This document shows positions 54,948-63,927 of a DNA stretch of 64,000 nt, in pieces; position 1 is the stretch's first letter, and each line of letters opens with the position of its first letter. The stretch comes from Tamlana sp038148895. Lineage in GTDB: Bacteria; Bacteroidota; Bacteroidia; Flavobacteriales; Flavobacteriaceae. The stretch lies in assembly GCA_038148895.1 (NCBI GenBank), contig JBBVGQ010000003.1; one strand, written 5' to 3'. A model generated the notes under the pieces. That model saw only the letters and a program-made list of their open reading frames with translations. It was not told the DNA's origin and did not search any database. A program made the translations under genes and the position numbers.

Positions 54948-57900
54948 TTATTTTTTATCGAACACATTAACCTTATCCCAATCTTCTGGAGTTCCTGAAA
55001 TGGTATATTCTGCAGATTTGGTAATAAAGTAGCTTGCCACATAATCTTGTGGATTTTTGCTCAAAACTTTATCAAATGCTGCAGATGCCTTGGGAAATTC
55101 TTTATTAAAAAAGTATTTTAATCCTTTTTCAAAAGTGGATTTTGTTTTTAACTTTTGCTCCTTACTTTCAGTTTCATCCCCATCAAAACACTCATAAATA
55201 CCAACCGATTTATTCTTACCCTTCACCCGAACTTTACCAAGATACCTAAAGTTAAAATCATCTTTGTTTTCTATGGTGTTTAAAGCATCTTCGCTAACAA
55301 TAATATTTGCACCATAATGCTTGGTAACGCCCTCCATCCTGGAAGCTGTATTGACCGTATCGGCTATAATGGCTGTATCATTTCTTTCACTGTCACCAAT
55401 AATACCCATGACCAAATCGCCAGTGTGAAGACCTATACCGACTGAAATCGGCTTAAACCCCTCAGAAATTCTCCTTTTATTATATTCATGAATGGTTTTT
55501 TGCATTTCAATAGAAGCTTGTAAAGCGTGACCTGCATTTTCGGGGAACAATGCCATAATGCCATCACCAAGATACTGGTTGACAAAGCCGCCATTATTCT
55601 GAATCAATGGCCCCATGCGACCAACATAAGCATTTACAAACTTAAAATTCTGCTTTGGCGTCATGGATTCTGAAAGGTTTGTGTAATCTCGAACGTCGGC
55701 AAACATTACTGTTACTTCCTTTTCTGTGAAATCACCCAAAACCACATCTGTAATCGCCTCTCTTCCAACGGATTTCAAAAACGCAGATGGCACAAAACGA
55801 CTTGTAGCTTTGTGAATGCCATACAAATTTAAATGCATTTTTATTCTGCTTAGCAATTCGTTTTTTGAAAAAGGCTTGGTCAAATAATCGTTGGCGCCTA
55901 AATTAAAGCCCGTCACCAAATCACTAACCCTGTTTTTGGCAGTGAGCATGACTATGGGTAATTCACTTGGCGAATAGGTTTTTCTAATAATCTCGCAAAC
56001 CTCATATCCAGACATTCTGGGCATCATAATATCCAATAGAATCAAATCAAAATCATTATTATCAACCAGCTCTAGGGCCTCCTTGCCATTGCTGGCTTCA
56101 AAAACTTGGTAGCCCGCAAGGTTTAAATGGTTTTCCAACACCCTCCTATTTATGGGCTCGTCATCAACAATCAATATTTTAATATCGGAACTATCCCTAT
56201 TTTCCAAGGGTGATGCCAATTGTGAATTTTCAGGAGTTGTTCTTTGAACTTTTTCCTCTATCCCAACAATATCCTTTTCACTCAAATCTTCTCGCGTTTT
56301 GTCACTTATCGGCAAGGTAAATGTAAACATTGAACCTTCACCTACTTTGGAATCTACCTTAATATCGCCACCATGAAGCTCCACCAATTGTTTCGTAACC
56401 GAAAGCCCCAATCCTGTGCCACCATAGTCCCGAATGTTTGAGCCATCAATCTGCTCAAAAGATTTAAAAATATCCTCAAATTTATTTTCAGGAATGCCAA
56501 TTCCAGTATCTGTGATGGCAACAGCCACCATATCGTCTAATTTTGCAGCTTGAATTTCTACTTTGCCTTCCTCCGTAAATTTTATGGCGTTGCCTATTAA
56601 ATTATAAAGTATTTGCTGCACTCTATTTTCATCGGCCTCTACCAAAGCAATATCTTTTGGTATGGAATTGATGAGCCTTATGGGTTTTCCATCAACCAAA
56701 GTCTCTGAAACTTTCAGTACTAGTTTCGTTACTGAATAAAGGTCCACTGGTTGTAGTGCCAATTTTAAATCTTGATTTTTAAGCTTTGAAAAATCCAGAA
56801 TGTCATTCACCAAATTAGAGAGGCGTTTACCGCTATTGGCTATCATATCTAAATTTTCCATGGCTTTTGCAGATAATTTGCCAGCTGCACCATCCTTTAA
56901 GGATTCGGAAAGTCCGATAATACCATTAAGTGGTGTTCGCAGTTCGTGTGATGTATTGGCCAAAAACTGATCTTTTAGCTGGTCTATCTGCTTTAATCTT
57001 GAAATAACGTTGCGCTCTTGTTTTAACTTTGCACTTTTTTGCCTAGACCGCCAATAAACACCACCAATCAATAACAAACCAATGGTGCCAAAAATGACAA
57101 GATTGACCTTGTTGCGCTGCTTGCTTAAATCTTCCGAATAACGCAATTCTTGTTTCGCCTTTTCCTTGTTGAACGCAATACTGTCTGCCAGTTGCTGTCT
57201 CTCAAACTGGTATTCCATTTCCTTGCGTGTTATTTCTTGTGTTTTTGAATTATTGAACAAGGAATCTTTCGCAATAGAAGACATCTTAAAATATTTAAGG
57301 GATTCACTGTAATTGCCCAGTTTTTCATAAACCTTTGCCAAACAATCACAGGCTTCCTTTTTGGCGATTAGAACACCCATTTCTGTAGCTAAATCAAATG
57401 ATTTTTTGCAGTCGTCTCGCGCCAAAAGATATTTACCTTGATGAAAATAAGTTCCTGCTCCTCGATATAAATAGGTACTTATCATACCCTCGCGATCGCC
57501 AATTTCATGGTGCATCGTCATACTTCTGTTTAAGTATTCCAGTGCTTCGGCAAACTTCCCCTGCACACTATACATTTCACCAATATTACTGTAAGCCCTT
57601 GCCTCTGAACGTGCATCATTTATTTCCTCAGCAATCTCGGCCGACTTTAAAAAATTGCTCAAGGACAAATCGTAATTCTTTAAGTTTTGATGCGCCAATC
57701 CCAAATTATTGTACGTATGTGTCAAGGAATATTTATCGCCCAAGTCTTTTTTTATGTTTAGGCTATACGTATAATATTCCAGAGCCTTTTCATTATTTTT
57801 TTGCCGAATAAATACATTTCCCAAATTATTGGATAGGCGCGCCAAATTAACCTTATCGTCATTCTCCTCAGCCAATTTGAGCCCCTTTAGCTCATATTCC

Positions 57901-58322
57901 AAGGCCTTCGTAAAATTGCCCAGTTCATAATAAATGCTTCCAATGTTGTTATAAGTGGTGGTCAAACCCTTTTTATCGTCCAATGCCTCTAGAATTTCAT
58001 GGCTGGAATAAAAAAACTTTAAGGCCTCATTATAATTGCCTTGTACCGCATAAGTATTGCCCAAAAGGCGCAACGAAGTTGCTTCCCAATTTTTGTTTCC
58101 TTTTTGTTTAGAAAATTCCAAAACCTCATTTCCATAAACTCTTGCCGTATCAAGATTTTGTCTGAACAGCAGCATAAAAGCATCCAAACCAGCTTCAAAC
58201 CTTATGGAATCTGTCAACTTATTATTTTCAAAAGAGTTTTTTAAACTATCAAGCTTGGCGGATTGGCCAAATAGGTTATGAAGACAAATAAAAAACAGAA
58301 AAAAGAGGGGTCTTAACTTCAT
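54948..58322 (-). CDS. TPR-histidine kinase-receiver-class III cyclase fusion
   Basis: A 1124-residue signalling protein. In order: signal peptide (1-20), TPR repeats (about 80-350), membrane helix (about 406-423), HisKA with phospho-His H459 in SHELRTP, HATPase (DENRVQQILYNLIGNA, DTGIGIP, GGTGLGLS), receiver domain (718-820) with D764, and a C-terminal adenylate/guanylate cyclase (about 868-1045, metal Asp D876 in FADVRDY). The Lys position of adenylate cyclases is Gln (Q916). The TPR part faces the periplasm, so it may sense a peptide or partner protein. It links a phosphorelay to nucleotide production in one chain. It lies beside the sulfur-type operon and the stress protein gene. Confidence 0.9.
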   Translation of the reverse strand: MKLRPLFFLFFICLHNLFGQSAKLDSLKNSFENNKLTDSIRFEAGLDAFMLLFRQNLDTARVYGNEVLEFSKQKGNKNWEATSLRLLGNTYAVQGNYNEALKFFYSSHEILEALDDKKGLTTTYNNIGSIYYELGNFTKALEYELKGLKLAEENDDKVNLARLSNNLGNVFIRQKNNEKALEYYTYSLNIKKDLGDKYSLTHTYNNLGLAHQNLKNYDLSLSNFLKSAEIAEEINDARSEARAYSNIGEMYSVQGKFAEALEYLNRSMTMHHEIGDREGMISTYLYRGAGTYFHQGKYLLARDDCKKSFDLATEMGVLIAKKEACDCLAKVYEKLGNYSESLKYFKMSSIAKDSLFNNSKTQEITRKEMEYQFERQQLADSIAFNKEKAKQELRYSEDLSKQRNKVNLVIFGTIGLLLIGGVYWRSRQKSAKLKQERNVISRLKQIDQLKDQFLANTSHELRTPLNGIIGLSESLKDGAAGKLSAKAMENLDMIANSGKRLSNLVNDILDFSKLKNQDLKLALQPVDLYSVTKLVLKVSETLVDGKPIRLINSIPKDIALVEADENRVQQILYNLIGNAIKFTEEGKVEIQAAKLDDMVAVAITDTGIGIPENKFEDIFKSFEQIDGSNIRDYGGTGLGLSVTKQLVELHGGDIKVDSKVGEGSMFTFTLPISDKTREDLSEKDIVGIEEKVQRTTPENSQLASPLENRDSSDIKILIVDDEPINRRVLENHLNLAGYQVFEASNGKEALELVDNNDFDLILLDIMMPRMSGYEVCEIIRKTYSPSELPIVMLTAKNRVSDLVTGFNLGANDYLTKPFSKNELLSRIKMHLNLYGIHKATSRFVPSAFLKSVGREAITDVVLGDFTEKEVTVMFADVRDYTNLSESMTPKQNFKFVNAYVGRMGPLIQNNGGFVNQYLGDGIMALFPENAGHALQASIEMQKTIHEYNKRRISEGFKPISVGIGLHTGDLVMGIIGDSERNDTAIIADTVNTASRMEGVTKHYGANIIVSEDALNTIENKDDFNFRYLGKVRVKGKNKSVGIYECFDGDETESKEQKLKTKSTFEKGLKYFFNKEFPKASAAFDKVLSKNPQDYVASYFITKSAEYTISGTPEDWDKVNVFDKK

Positions 58323-58370
58323 ATAAAATTAAAGGTTGGTCTATAATTTTATAAAGTTAGTGGTTAATAT

Positions 58371-58390
58371 TTAACAACAAAAATTGTTAA
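58371..58390. promoter_or_regulatory. TTAACAA/TTGTTAA inverted repeat
   Basis: Seven-base arms (58371-58377 and 58384-58390) with a six-base loop, 49 bases upstream of the hybrid kinase start and in the gap to the stress protein gene. It could be an operator for the kinase gene. In AT-rich DNA this may be coincidence. Confidence 0.3.
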
Positions 58391-58439
58391 GCATTAACTG
58401 ATGACTTCAGATTAAATTTTCAATTGAAAAAATGCCTTT

Positions 58440-59279
58440 CTAGTTATTTTTATGCATCACCAAAAGCGGGATATCTATTTTAAAGGCGAAGGTTTCAACA
58501 GGGTGTCTTGTAAACAATCGTTCAAGAAACGAATGTTTTTTGTTCATCATGGCCAGCATTTTTATATCATGATTCTTTATGTAATCATGTATCACATCAA
58601 AAACATCTTTGCCATTAAGGTTAACAAGCTCATTATTGGCATCATTAAAATACACTTGAAAAAAGCCTTCATTTAAAGCTTGGTTTTGTGCTGATTGCTC
58701 GTCGGCCACGTGCAAAATGTTTAGCTTTGCCCGATGGTATTTCACCAAATACTTTAAGGCCATTAAATCCTTTATTTTAAAAAATGTTAGGTTACTGGTG
58801 GTAAAGGCAATGGCATCCAACTTGGTAAATTTGTAGCCATGGGGTATAGCCAAAACTGGGGTTTTACTGCGCTGCATGACATGTGCTGTATTGCTTCCAA
58901 AAAAAACTTTTTCAAGTCCTGATGCGCCGTGCGTACCCATGATAATCAAATCGATATCTTGGTTCGAACAAACTTGGTTTATGGAATCCACAAAATTGTC
59001 GTAATCCACAATGGTATGAAATTCGTGCTTGCTGTTCTTAAACTTCTTTTTAATGCTCAAAACAATGTTTTCCATAGATTTTTTTGAGGCATCAATCAAT
59101 GTTTTATAAACCGTAGCTGATGAATTTACCACCATAAGGTCGTCAGTAATAAACGACGATGCCTTTTGCACATTTAGAATATAAAAATGGCAGGCTTCAT
59201 CTTTAAGCAATTGCATGGCATAATTTATAGCACCTATAGAATTTTTAGAGAAATCGGTTGGCAGTAAAATATTTTTCAT
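58440..59279 (-). CDS. Universal stress protein, two Usp domains
   Basis: A 279-residue cytoplasmic protein with two tandem UspA domains. The first has the ATP-binding pattern GTHGASGLEKVFFGSNTAHVMQ (about 133-154), and the second is degenerate. N-terminal ILLPTDFSKNS opens the fold. Usp proteins accumulate under starvation or redox stress. It is transcribed from a separate region and reads towards the hybrid kinase gene, with 117 bases between. Confidence 0.9.
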   Translation of the reverse strand: MKNILLPTDFSKNSIGAINYAMQLLKDEACHFYILNVQKASSFITDDLMVVNSSATVYKTLIDASKKSMENIVLSIKKKFKNSKHEFHTIVDYDNFVDSINQVCSNQDIDLIIMGTHGASGLEKVFFGSNTAHVMQRSKTPVLAIPHGYKFTKLDAIAFTTSNLTFFKIKDLMALKYLVKYHRAKLNILHVADEQSAQNQALNEGFFQVYFNDANNELVNLNGKDVFDVIHDYIKNHDIKMLAMMNKKHSFLERLFTRHPVETFAFKIDIPLLVMHKNN

Positions 59280-59530
59280 CGGTTTGAGGTATTAATTCGG
59301 CTTAAAAAATTAAATTTCATTCAGTTAGTTCACTGATTCATGGGTGGGTGTTATTGTAAAAAATTAGTTTGTCAAGTAAATATAGAAGAGTTATAAAAAT
59401 AAAACTATGACAAAAATCAGGTGGCAACCACCGTGTTTAAAGCAAACAAAAAATTAGCATAATAATTTTAAGCATTGTATTTTCGGCACAATAAATGATA
59501 AGCAACACGTTATATCTTAAACTTAAATAC

Positions 59531-60283
59531 ATGCGCCACATATCACTTTTACTTATATGCTTATTTTCCTTAACCTTAAGTGCACAGAATAACGCCATCG
59601 GATTTAACGAAAAACTCACTTACACGGCATCATATAATATGTCTGGCATCCTAACCGATTTGGCCGAAGTTACCATGGAAACAAGTCCGGTAAAAACATC
59701 TTCGGCAACACTTTTAAAATTAAAATGCACGGCAACTACATACAGCAAATGGGATACTTTTTTCAAAATCAGGGATTTATACGAAAGTTATGTTAGCCCA
59801 AAAAGCTTAACCCCTTATCTGTATAACAGAGACATCAATGAAGGTGGTTATTACAAAAACATGAAATACACCTACAGCCACAAAACAAAAACGGTAAAAT
59901 CGGTGATGAAGAAAAAAAACAACACCTTAAATAAAACCGTTAGCATTGGAAGCAACACAAAGGACGTTATTGCAACGTTGTATTACATCCGTATTATGGA
60001 TTTTGAAAGCATGTCATTCGGAACTATCAAGACCTTCCCCATTATTTTTGATAATGAAGAATTTAAGGGCATGATTACCTATTTGGGAAAAGAAACCATT
60101 AGTACATCGCTTGGAAAAAAATCCTGTTACAAAATCTCCATAGGAACAAGTGACAATGGCACATTAAAAGGCACATTGTGGCTAACGGCCGATGCCAACA
60201 AAATTCCAGTTTACGGAAAATTTAAAATACCAGTTGGCACGGGCGAACTCAAGATAAATTCTGCCACTGGTTTAAAAAATTAA
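59531..60283 (+). CDS. DUF3108 exported protein
   Basis: A 250-residue protein with a signal peptide (MRHISLLLICLFSLTLSAQ) and a DUF3108 domain: FNEKLTYTASYN near the start, then the strand-rich body ending in WLTADANKIPVYGKFKIPVG. The ATG giving MRHIS is chosen; a weak upstream frame lacks a sensible signal. DUF3108 proteins are periplasmic and uncharacterised. It is followed 12 bases later by an acidic membrane protein gene. Confidence 0.85.
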   Translation: MRHISLLLICLFSLTLSAQNNAIGFNEKLTYTASYNMSGILTDLAEVTMETSPVKTSSATLLKLKCTATTYSKWDTFFKIRDLYESYVSPKSLTPYLYNRDINEGGYYKNMKYTYSHKTKTVKSVMKKKNNTLNKTVSIGSNTKDVIATLYYIRIMDFESMSFGTIKTFPIIFDNEEFKGMITYLGKETISTSLGKKSCYKISIGTSDNGTLKGTLWLTADANKIPVYGKFKIPVGTGELKINSATGLKN

Positions 60284-60295
60284 CGTATTAAAAAA

Positions 60296-60712
60296 ATGAA
60301 AAGACTATTCACTATTTTGGCCATAATCGCATCCGTTTTCGCCATAATATTGGCCGTATTGCCTGTTTCAAACTTTGCGGTATTTCCATCAATAGCTGCC
60401 TTGGTATTTGGATTGATTGCATTTTACCTTTCGAAAAAATCGGGACAAGTAAAAAAAATCATCCAGTTTTCATTTTTATTGACCATTATGGCATTAGGCA
60501 TTACCGTTTATAAAGCCATATTTACAGAAGCGAAAGTTGCCGATACCGAAGCTTTGGAAGCTACTGAAACAAAACTTGAAGAAGAGGCCTTGGACGAATT
60601 GGAAGGTATTGAAATTGAAGACTTGGAAATTGATGAATCTGAGTTAGAAAACATTGAAATTGAAGAGGTTGAGATAAACGAATCAGAATTGGAAGATATA
60701 TCTATTGAATAG
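60296..60712 (+). CDS. Small membrane protein with acidic tandem repeat tail
   Basis: I do not recognise this 138-residue protein. It has two or three hydrophobic helices (about 4-25, 30-46, 57-75), then a very acidic tail. The tail holds a 15-residue tandem repeat: IEIEDLEIDESELEN (105-119) and IEIEEVEINESELED (120-134). The repeat suggests a beta-strand or coiled structure that binds metal or basic partners, but this is inference. It is probably in operon with the DUF3108 gene. Confidence 0.6.
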   Translation: MKRLFTILAIIASVFAIILAVLPVSNFAVFPSIAALVFGLIAFYLSKKSGQVKKIIQFSFLLTIMALGITVYKAIFTEAKVADTEALEATETKLEEEALDELEGIEIEDLEIDESELENIEIEEVEINESELEDISIE

Positions 60713-60733
60713 TAAGTAATTTCTGTTTTTTTT

Positions 60734-60741
60734 TATCTTTG
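60734..60741 (+). promoter_or_regulatory. Candidate -7 box for the first M28 gene
   Basis: TATCTTTG fits TAnnTTTG exactly. The nearest TTG (60705-60707) is 26 bases upstream, more than usual. It lies 97 bases before the peptidase ATG. Confidence 0.4.
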
Positions 60742-60838
60742 TAAAAGATTTGACATGAAACACATTCAATAAAAACTTTTACGCCCCAGAGAATATTTTG
60801 ACTGTAAATTACTAGGGATTAAACCTGTAAAAACACAC

Positions 60839-61891
60839 ATGAAAACCTTTACAATCCTCTCTCTTTTAGCCTTAGTTGGTACGTGTGCCAAACCGAAATA
60901 CATCGAAAGAATACAAAACGTAAAAGACAATATACAGTTGGTAGACAGCGCTTTGGTCATGCAATATGCCAACACCATTACTGTAGAGGAATTAAAAACA
61001 CATTTGTACGCATTTTGTTCCACAGAATTCGCTGGAAGAAGAGTTGGGGAATCTGGTCAAAAAAAAGCTGCCAATTTTTTAAGGGACTATTATATAGAAG
61101 AACATATTCCATCACCATTTGGCGGCGATAGTTACTTTCAATTTATCCCGGGTGAATTTCTTGGCAGCAACATAAAAAACTCTGAAAACGTTTTGGCTAT
61201 AGTCGAGGGCACGGAAAAGCCAGAAGAAATTATAATCATTTCGGCGCATTTAGACCATCTTGGCATTACTAAAGACGGAAAAATAAATTATGGCGCCGAC
61301 GATGACGGTTCGGGGACGGTAGCCCTAATGGAAATGGCGCAAGCCTTTAAAAAAGCTAAAGATGAAGGGCACGGGCCAAAACGTTCAATACTTTTTCTTC
61401 ATTTAACGGCCGAAGAAATAGGAAAACTCGGGTCTGAATTTTACGCTTTGCACCCTGTTCTCCCTTTGGAAAATACGCTCACCAACCTAAATATTGATAT
61501 GATTGGCCGAGTTGACGAGCAACAAAAAAACAATAAAAACTACATTTATTTAATTGGCTCAGACCGATTGAGCAAAGAACTGCACTACATTTCCGAAAAA
61601 GTAAACAATGCCTATTTCAACATCAATATTGATTACCGATATAATGTGGAAGGTGAAAAAAATGATTATTATTCAAGGTCAGACCATTACAATTTTGCCG
61701 TGCAAGACATTCCGGTAATTTTTTACTTCAATGGCGAACACCAAGATTACCATAGGCCAACCGATACGCCAGATAAAATAGAATTCGAGCTTTTACAAAA
61801 ACGCACAAAGCTTATATTCGCCACGGCTTGGCAAATTGCAAACCAAGAGCACCGCTTAGCTATAGACGCAGAGAACGAACTGTTAAAATAG
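60839..61891 (+). CDS. M28 family zinc aminopeptidase, copy 1
   Basis: A 350-residue exported peptidase with the M28 metal sites: AHLDHLG (His), GADDDGSGTVALMEMA (bridging Asp), TAEEIGKLGSEFY (Glu base and ligand), NIDMIGR, and the final His in YSRSDHYNFA. The signal ends near LVGTC, compatible with a lipoprotein, so it likely acts in the periplasm or at the surface. Such enzymes remove N-terminal residues from peptides. It is followed by a close paralogue, separated by a short terminator-like hairpin. Confidence 0.93.
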   Translation: MKTFTILSLLALVGTCAKPKYIERIQNVKDNIQLVDSALVMQYANTITVEELKTHLYAFCSTEFAGRRVGESGQKKAANFLRDYYIEEHIPSPFGGDSYFQFIPGEFLGSNIKNSENVLAIVEGTEKPEEIIIISAHLDHLGITKDGKINYGADDDGSGTVALMEMAQAFKKAKDEGHGPKRSILFLHLTAEEIGKLGSEFYALHPVLPLENTLTNLNIDMIGRVDEQQKNNKNYIYLIGSDRLSKELHYISEKVNNAYFNINIDYRYNVEGEKNDYYSRSDHYNFAVQDIPVIFYFNGEHQDYHRPTDTPDKIEFELLQKRTKLIFATAWQIANQEHRLAIDAENELLK

Positions 61892-61900
61892 ATAAAATTT

Positions 61901-61924
61901 AACGGCAAACTCCGTTCTTTTTTT
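61901..61924 (+). terminator. Short terminator between the M28 genes
   Basis: AACGG (61901-61905) and CCGTT (61912-61916) flank a six-base loop, followed after one base by seven T (61918-61924). The stem is short (five pairs), so termination may be partial. Confidence 0.45.
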
Positions 61925-61957
61925 GTAATATAGTTACGTATTATAAACTATGTAACT

Positions 61958-62965
61958 TTGAAAATACTTGCCATTCTTATTTCTGCTGCCCTATCCATTT
62001 CGTCATGCAGCAACTCGCAGAGCAAAAACAAATCGGTTGTTACCAATCCTGAAAAATATGCCAAAACCATTACGGCAAGCGAACTTAAAAGCATGCTGTA
62101 CACCTATGCTTCAGATGATTTTGAAGGCAGAAAAACCGGTGAACCAGGGCAGAAAAAAGCCGTAGAATTCATTAAGAACCAATATGTTTTGGAAGGCATC
62201 CCCTCCCCGATTTCAAAGGATGACTATTTTCAAGAAATTCCGGCATCGTTTTTACCCAACGGAACCAAGGATTCCGAAAATGTGCTCGCCTACATAAAAG
62301 GAAGCGAAAAACCAGATGAAGTCGTGGTTATTTCGGCACATTTAGACCATATAGGCATTTCAAGAAATGGAGACATAAACAATGGTGCGGATGATGATGG
62401 CTCGGGCACAGTGGCCATCATAGAAATTGCCGAAGCCTTTAAGGCCGCCTCAAAAGACGGATTTACACCCAAGCGCAGCATCTTGTTTTTACATGTTTCT
62501 GGAGAAGAATTGGGACTTTATGGCTCACGTTATTACACCGATGTCGACCCTGTTTTCCCTTTGGAAAACACGGTTGCCAATTTAAATATAGACATGATTG
62601 GGCGTATAGACCCCAAGCACGAAGGCAAACCGAACTACCTGTATTTAATTGGTTCAGACAAATTAAGCACAGAACTGCACAACCTGTCTGAAGAAGTGAA
62701 CAAAAAATACTTCAACCTAGAGTTTGATTATACCTATAACGCCGATGACGACCCCAATCGATTTTATTACCGATCGGACCACTATAATTTTGCCAAACAC
62801 AATATACCCGTAATATTTTATTTTAACGGTACACATGCCGATTACCACAGGCCAACCGATACGCCAGACAAGATAAATTATGAGTTTTTGGAAACTCGGG
62901 CACGCCTAATTTTTTATATGGCTTGGGAACTTGCCAATAGAAACGAGCGCGTAAAGTTGGATTAA
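61958..62965 (+). CDS. M28 family zinc aminopeptidase, copy 2
   Basis: A 335-residue paralogue of the previous gene with all metal-site motifs kept: SAHLDHIG, GADDDGSGTVAIIEIA, HVSGEELGLYGSRYY, NIDMIGR, and YRSDHYNF. The start is TTG, with a lipobox SISSC following the hydrophobic signal; no in-frame ATG is suitable. The two genes arose by tandem duplication and have since diverged in the signal and linker. It is also followed by a noncoding flank and the cassette-like lipoprotein gene. Confidence 0.93.
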   Translation: MKILAILISAALSISSCSNSQSKNKSVVTNPEKYAKTITASELKSMLYTYASDDFEGRKTGEPGQKKAVEFIKNQYVLEGIPSPISKDDYFQEIPASFLPNGTKDSENVLAYIKGSEKPDEVVVISAHLDHIGISRNGDINNGADDDGSGTVAIIEIAEAFKAASKDGFTPKRSILFLHVSGEELGLYGSRYYTDVDPVFPLENTVANLNIDMIGRIDPKHEGKPNYLYLIGSDKLSTELHNLSEEVNKKYFNLEFDYTYNADDDPNRFYYRSDHYNFAKHNIPVIFYFNGTHADYHRPTDTPDKINYEFLETRARLIFYMAWELANRNERVKLD

Positions 62966-63049
62966 AAGAAACCCAAAATGAGGAACAAAAATTCCTATTA
63001 TCCGGAAATAAATAAGGGATAATGTGTACTTTTATTCCACATATAACAC

Positions 63050-63927
63050 GTTGTACGCAATGATGAAAAACCTACTTATAATATTAATTCTAACTTTTAC
63101 AATTTTAGGTTGTAAAGAAAAATCATCGGAAACCAAACCGAATGAAAAACTGGAATTTTATTCTGATAATAAAAATTTGACTTTCAAAAAGACTGTGAAA
63201 TTTGAGAATCACGATAGTCTTTTTTACTTCTATAGAAACGGACAAATATTTAAAAAAGGGAAAATCCATAAAAACGGAAAGCCATTCGGAATTTGGAATT
63301 TATACTCAAATGATGGGAAATTAAGGGAAATAAGAGAATGGTTTGTGATAGATGGACATTCAAGAATAAATAGAGCTTGGTTTCTTAATATAAAAGGAGA
63401 TACACTTGCTTGGAGAGACCAAGATTCCATTTTTAAACAAAAAGAATTTGTAAATGACACTTTAGGAACACGAGCAACTGACTATAATGTTTTCGATTTT
63501 AACAAAGACACTATCTACTTAAATGAACCAATTCGTGGAGTTGTATATTGTAATTCTCGTCGAATAAGAGATTATGATTCTCAAATCAGAGTCTTTTTAC
63601 ACAGTGAAAGTGAAAATTTCAATTCACCTTTTCCAAATGACAGCCTCGTTAGAACAGACCATTTTAAAAACTTAAAAATTGACACAATCAATCAAAAATG
63701 GTTTCCCGATATTGACCCTGAAAGATTTGGACACGTAGCAATTTTTGGAAGTTGGTTCAAAAATCCAGGAAAAAAGCTGTTAAGAGGATATATGGAAGAG
63801 TACTCTTATGGTCCATTTGAGGACAAAGAAATTGACAGTATGACTGCAAGAGTTTATTTTGAGAAAATGATTTACGTAAAAGATACAATTCAATAAAATC
63901 ACTGCGTACAACACCGGCTATAGTTCC
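63050..63927. mobile_element. Cassette-like unit with 10-bp inverted repeat ends
   Basis: Exact inverted repeat GTTGTACGCA (63050-63059) and TGCGTACAAC (63903-63912) encloses one gene. The gene's start codons abut the left repeat, and its stop lies six bases before the right repeat. The right side continues with ACCGGCTATAGTTCC (63913-63927), related to the end of the unit at 35.5 kb. No integrase is in the window. The role is inferred. Confidence 0.5.
63060..63896 (+). CDS. Lipoprotein with MORN-like repeats, cassette-borne
   Basis: A 278-residue predicted lipoprotein with lipobox TILGC (Cys 18 from the first ATG). The N-terminal third has MORN/YwqK-like stretches (FYFYRNGQIFKKGKIHKNGK, then GIWNLYSNDGKLREI). 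The remaining two thirds have no known motif. The ATGs at 63060 and 63063 both lie directly after the inverted repeat; I use the first. YwqK-type proteins are sometimes antitoxin-like in Bacillus, but that role is not indicated here. AT content is higher than for neighbours. Confidence 0.7.
   Translation: MMKNLLIILILTFTILGCKEKSSETKPNEKLEFYSDNKNLTFKKTVKFENHDSLFYFYRNGQIFKKGKIHKNGKPFGIWNLYSNDGKLREIREWFVIDGHSRINRAWFLNIKGDTLAWRDQDSIFKQKEFVNDTLGTRATDYNVFDFNKDTIYLNEPIRGVVYCNSRRIRDYDSQIRVFLHSESENFNSPFPNDSLVRTDHFKNLKIDTINQKWFPDIDPERFGHVAIFGSWFKNPGKKLLRGYMEEYSYGPFEDKEIDSMTARVYFEKMIYVKDTIQ

Noticed and set aside
59420..59432. GGTGG-CAA-CCACC inverted repeat as a terminator
   Set aside because: The loop is only three bases and no T-run follows; the repeat lies in a 250-base gap with no gene ending there.
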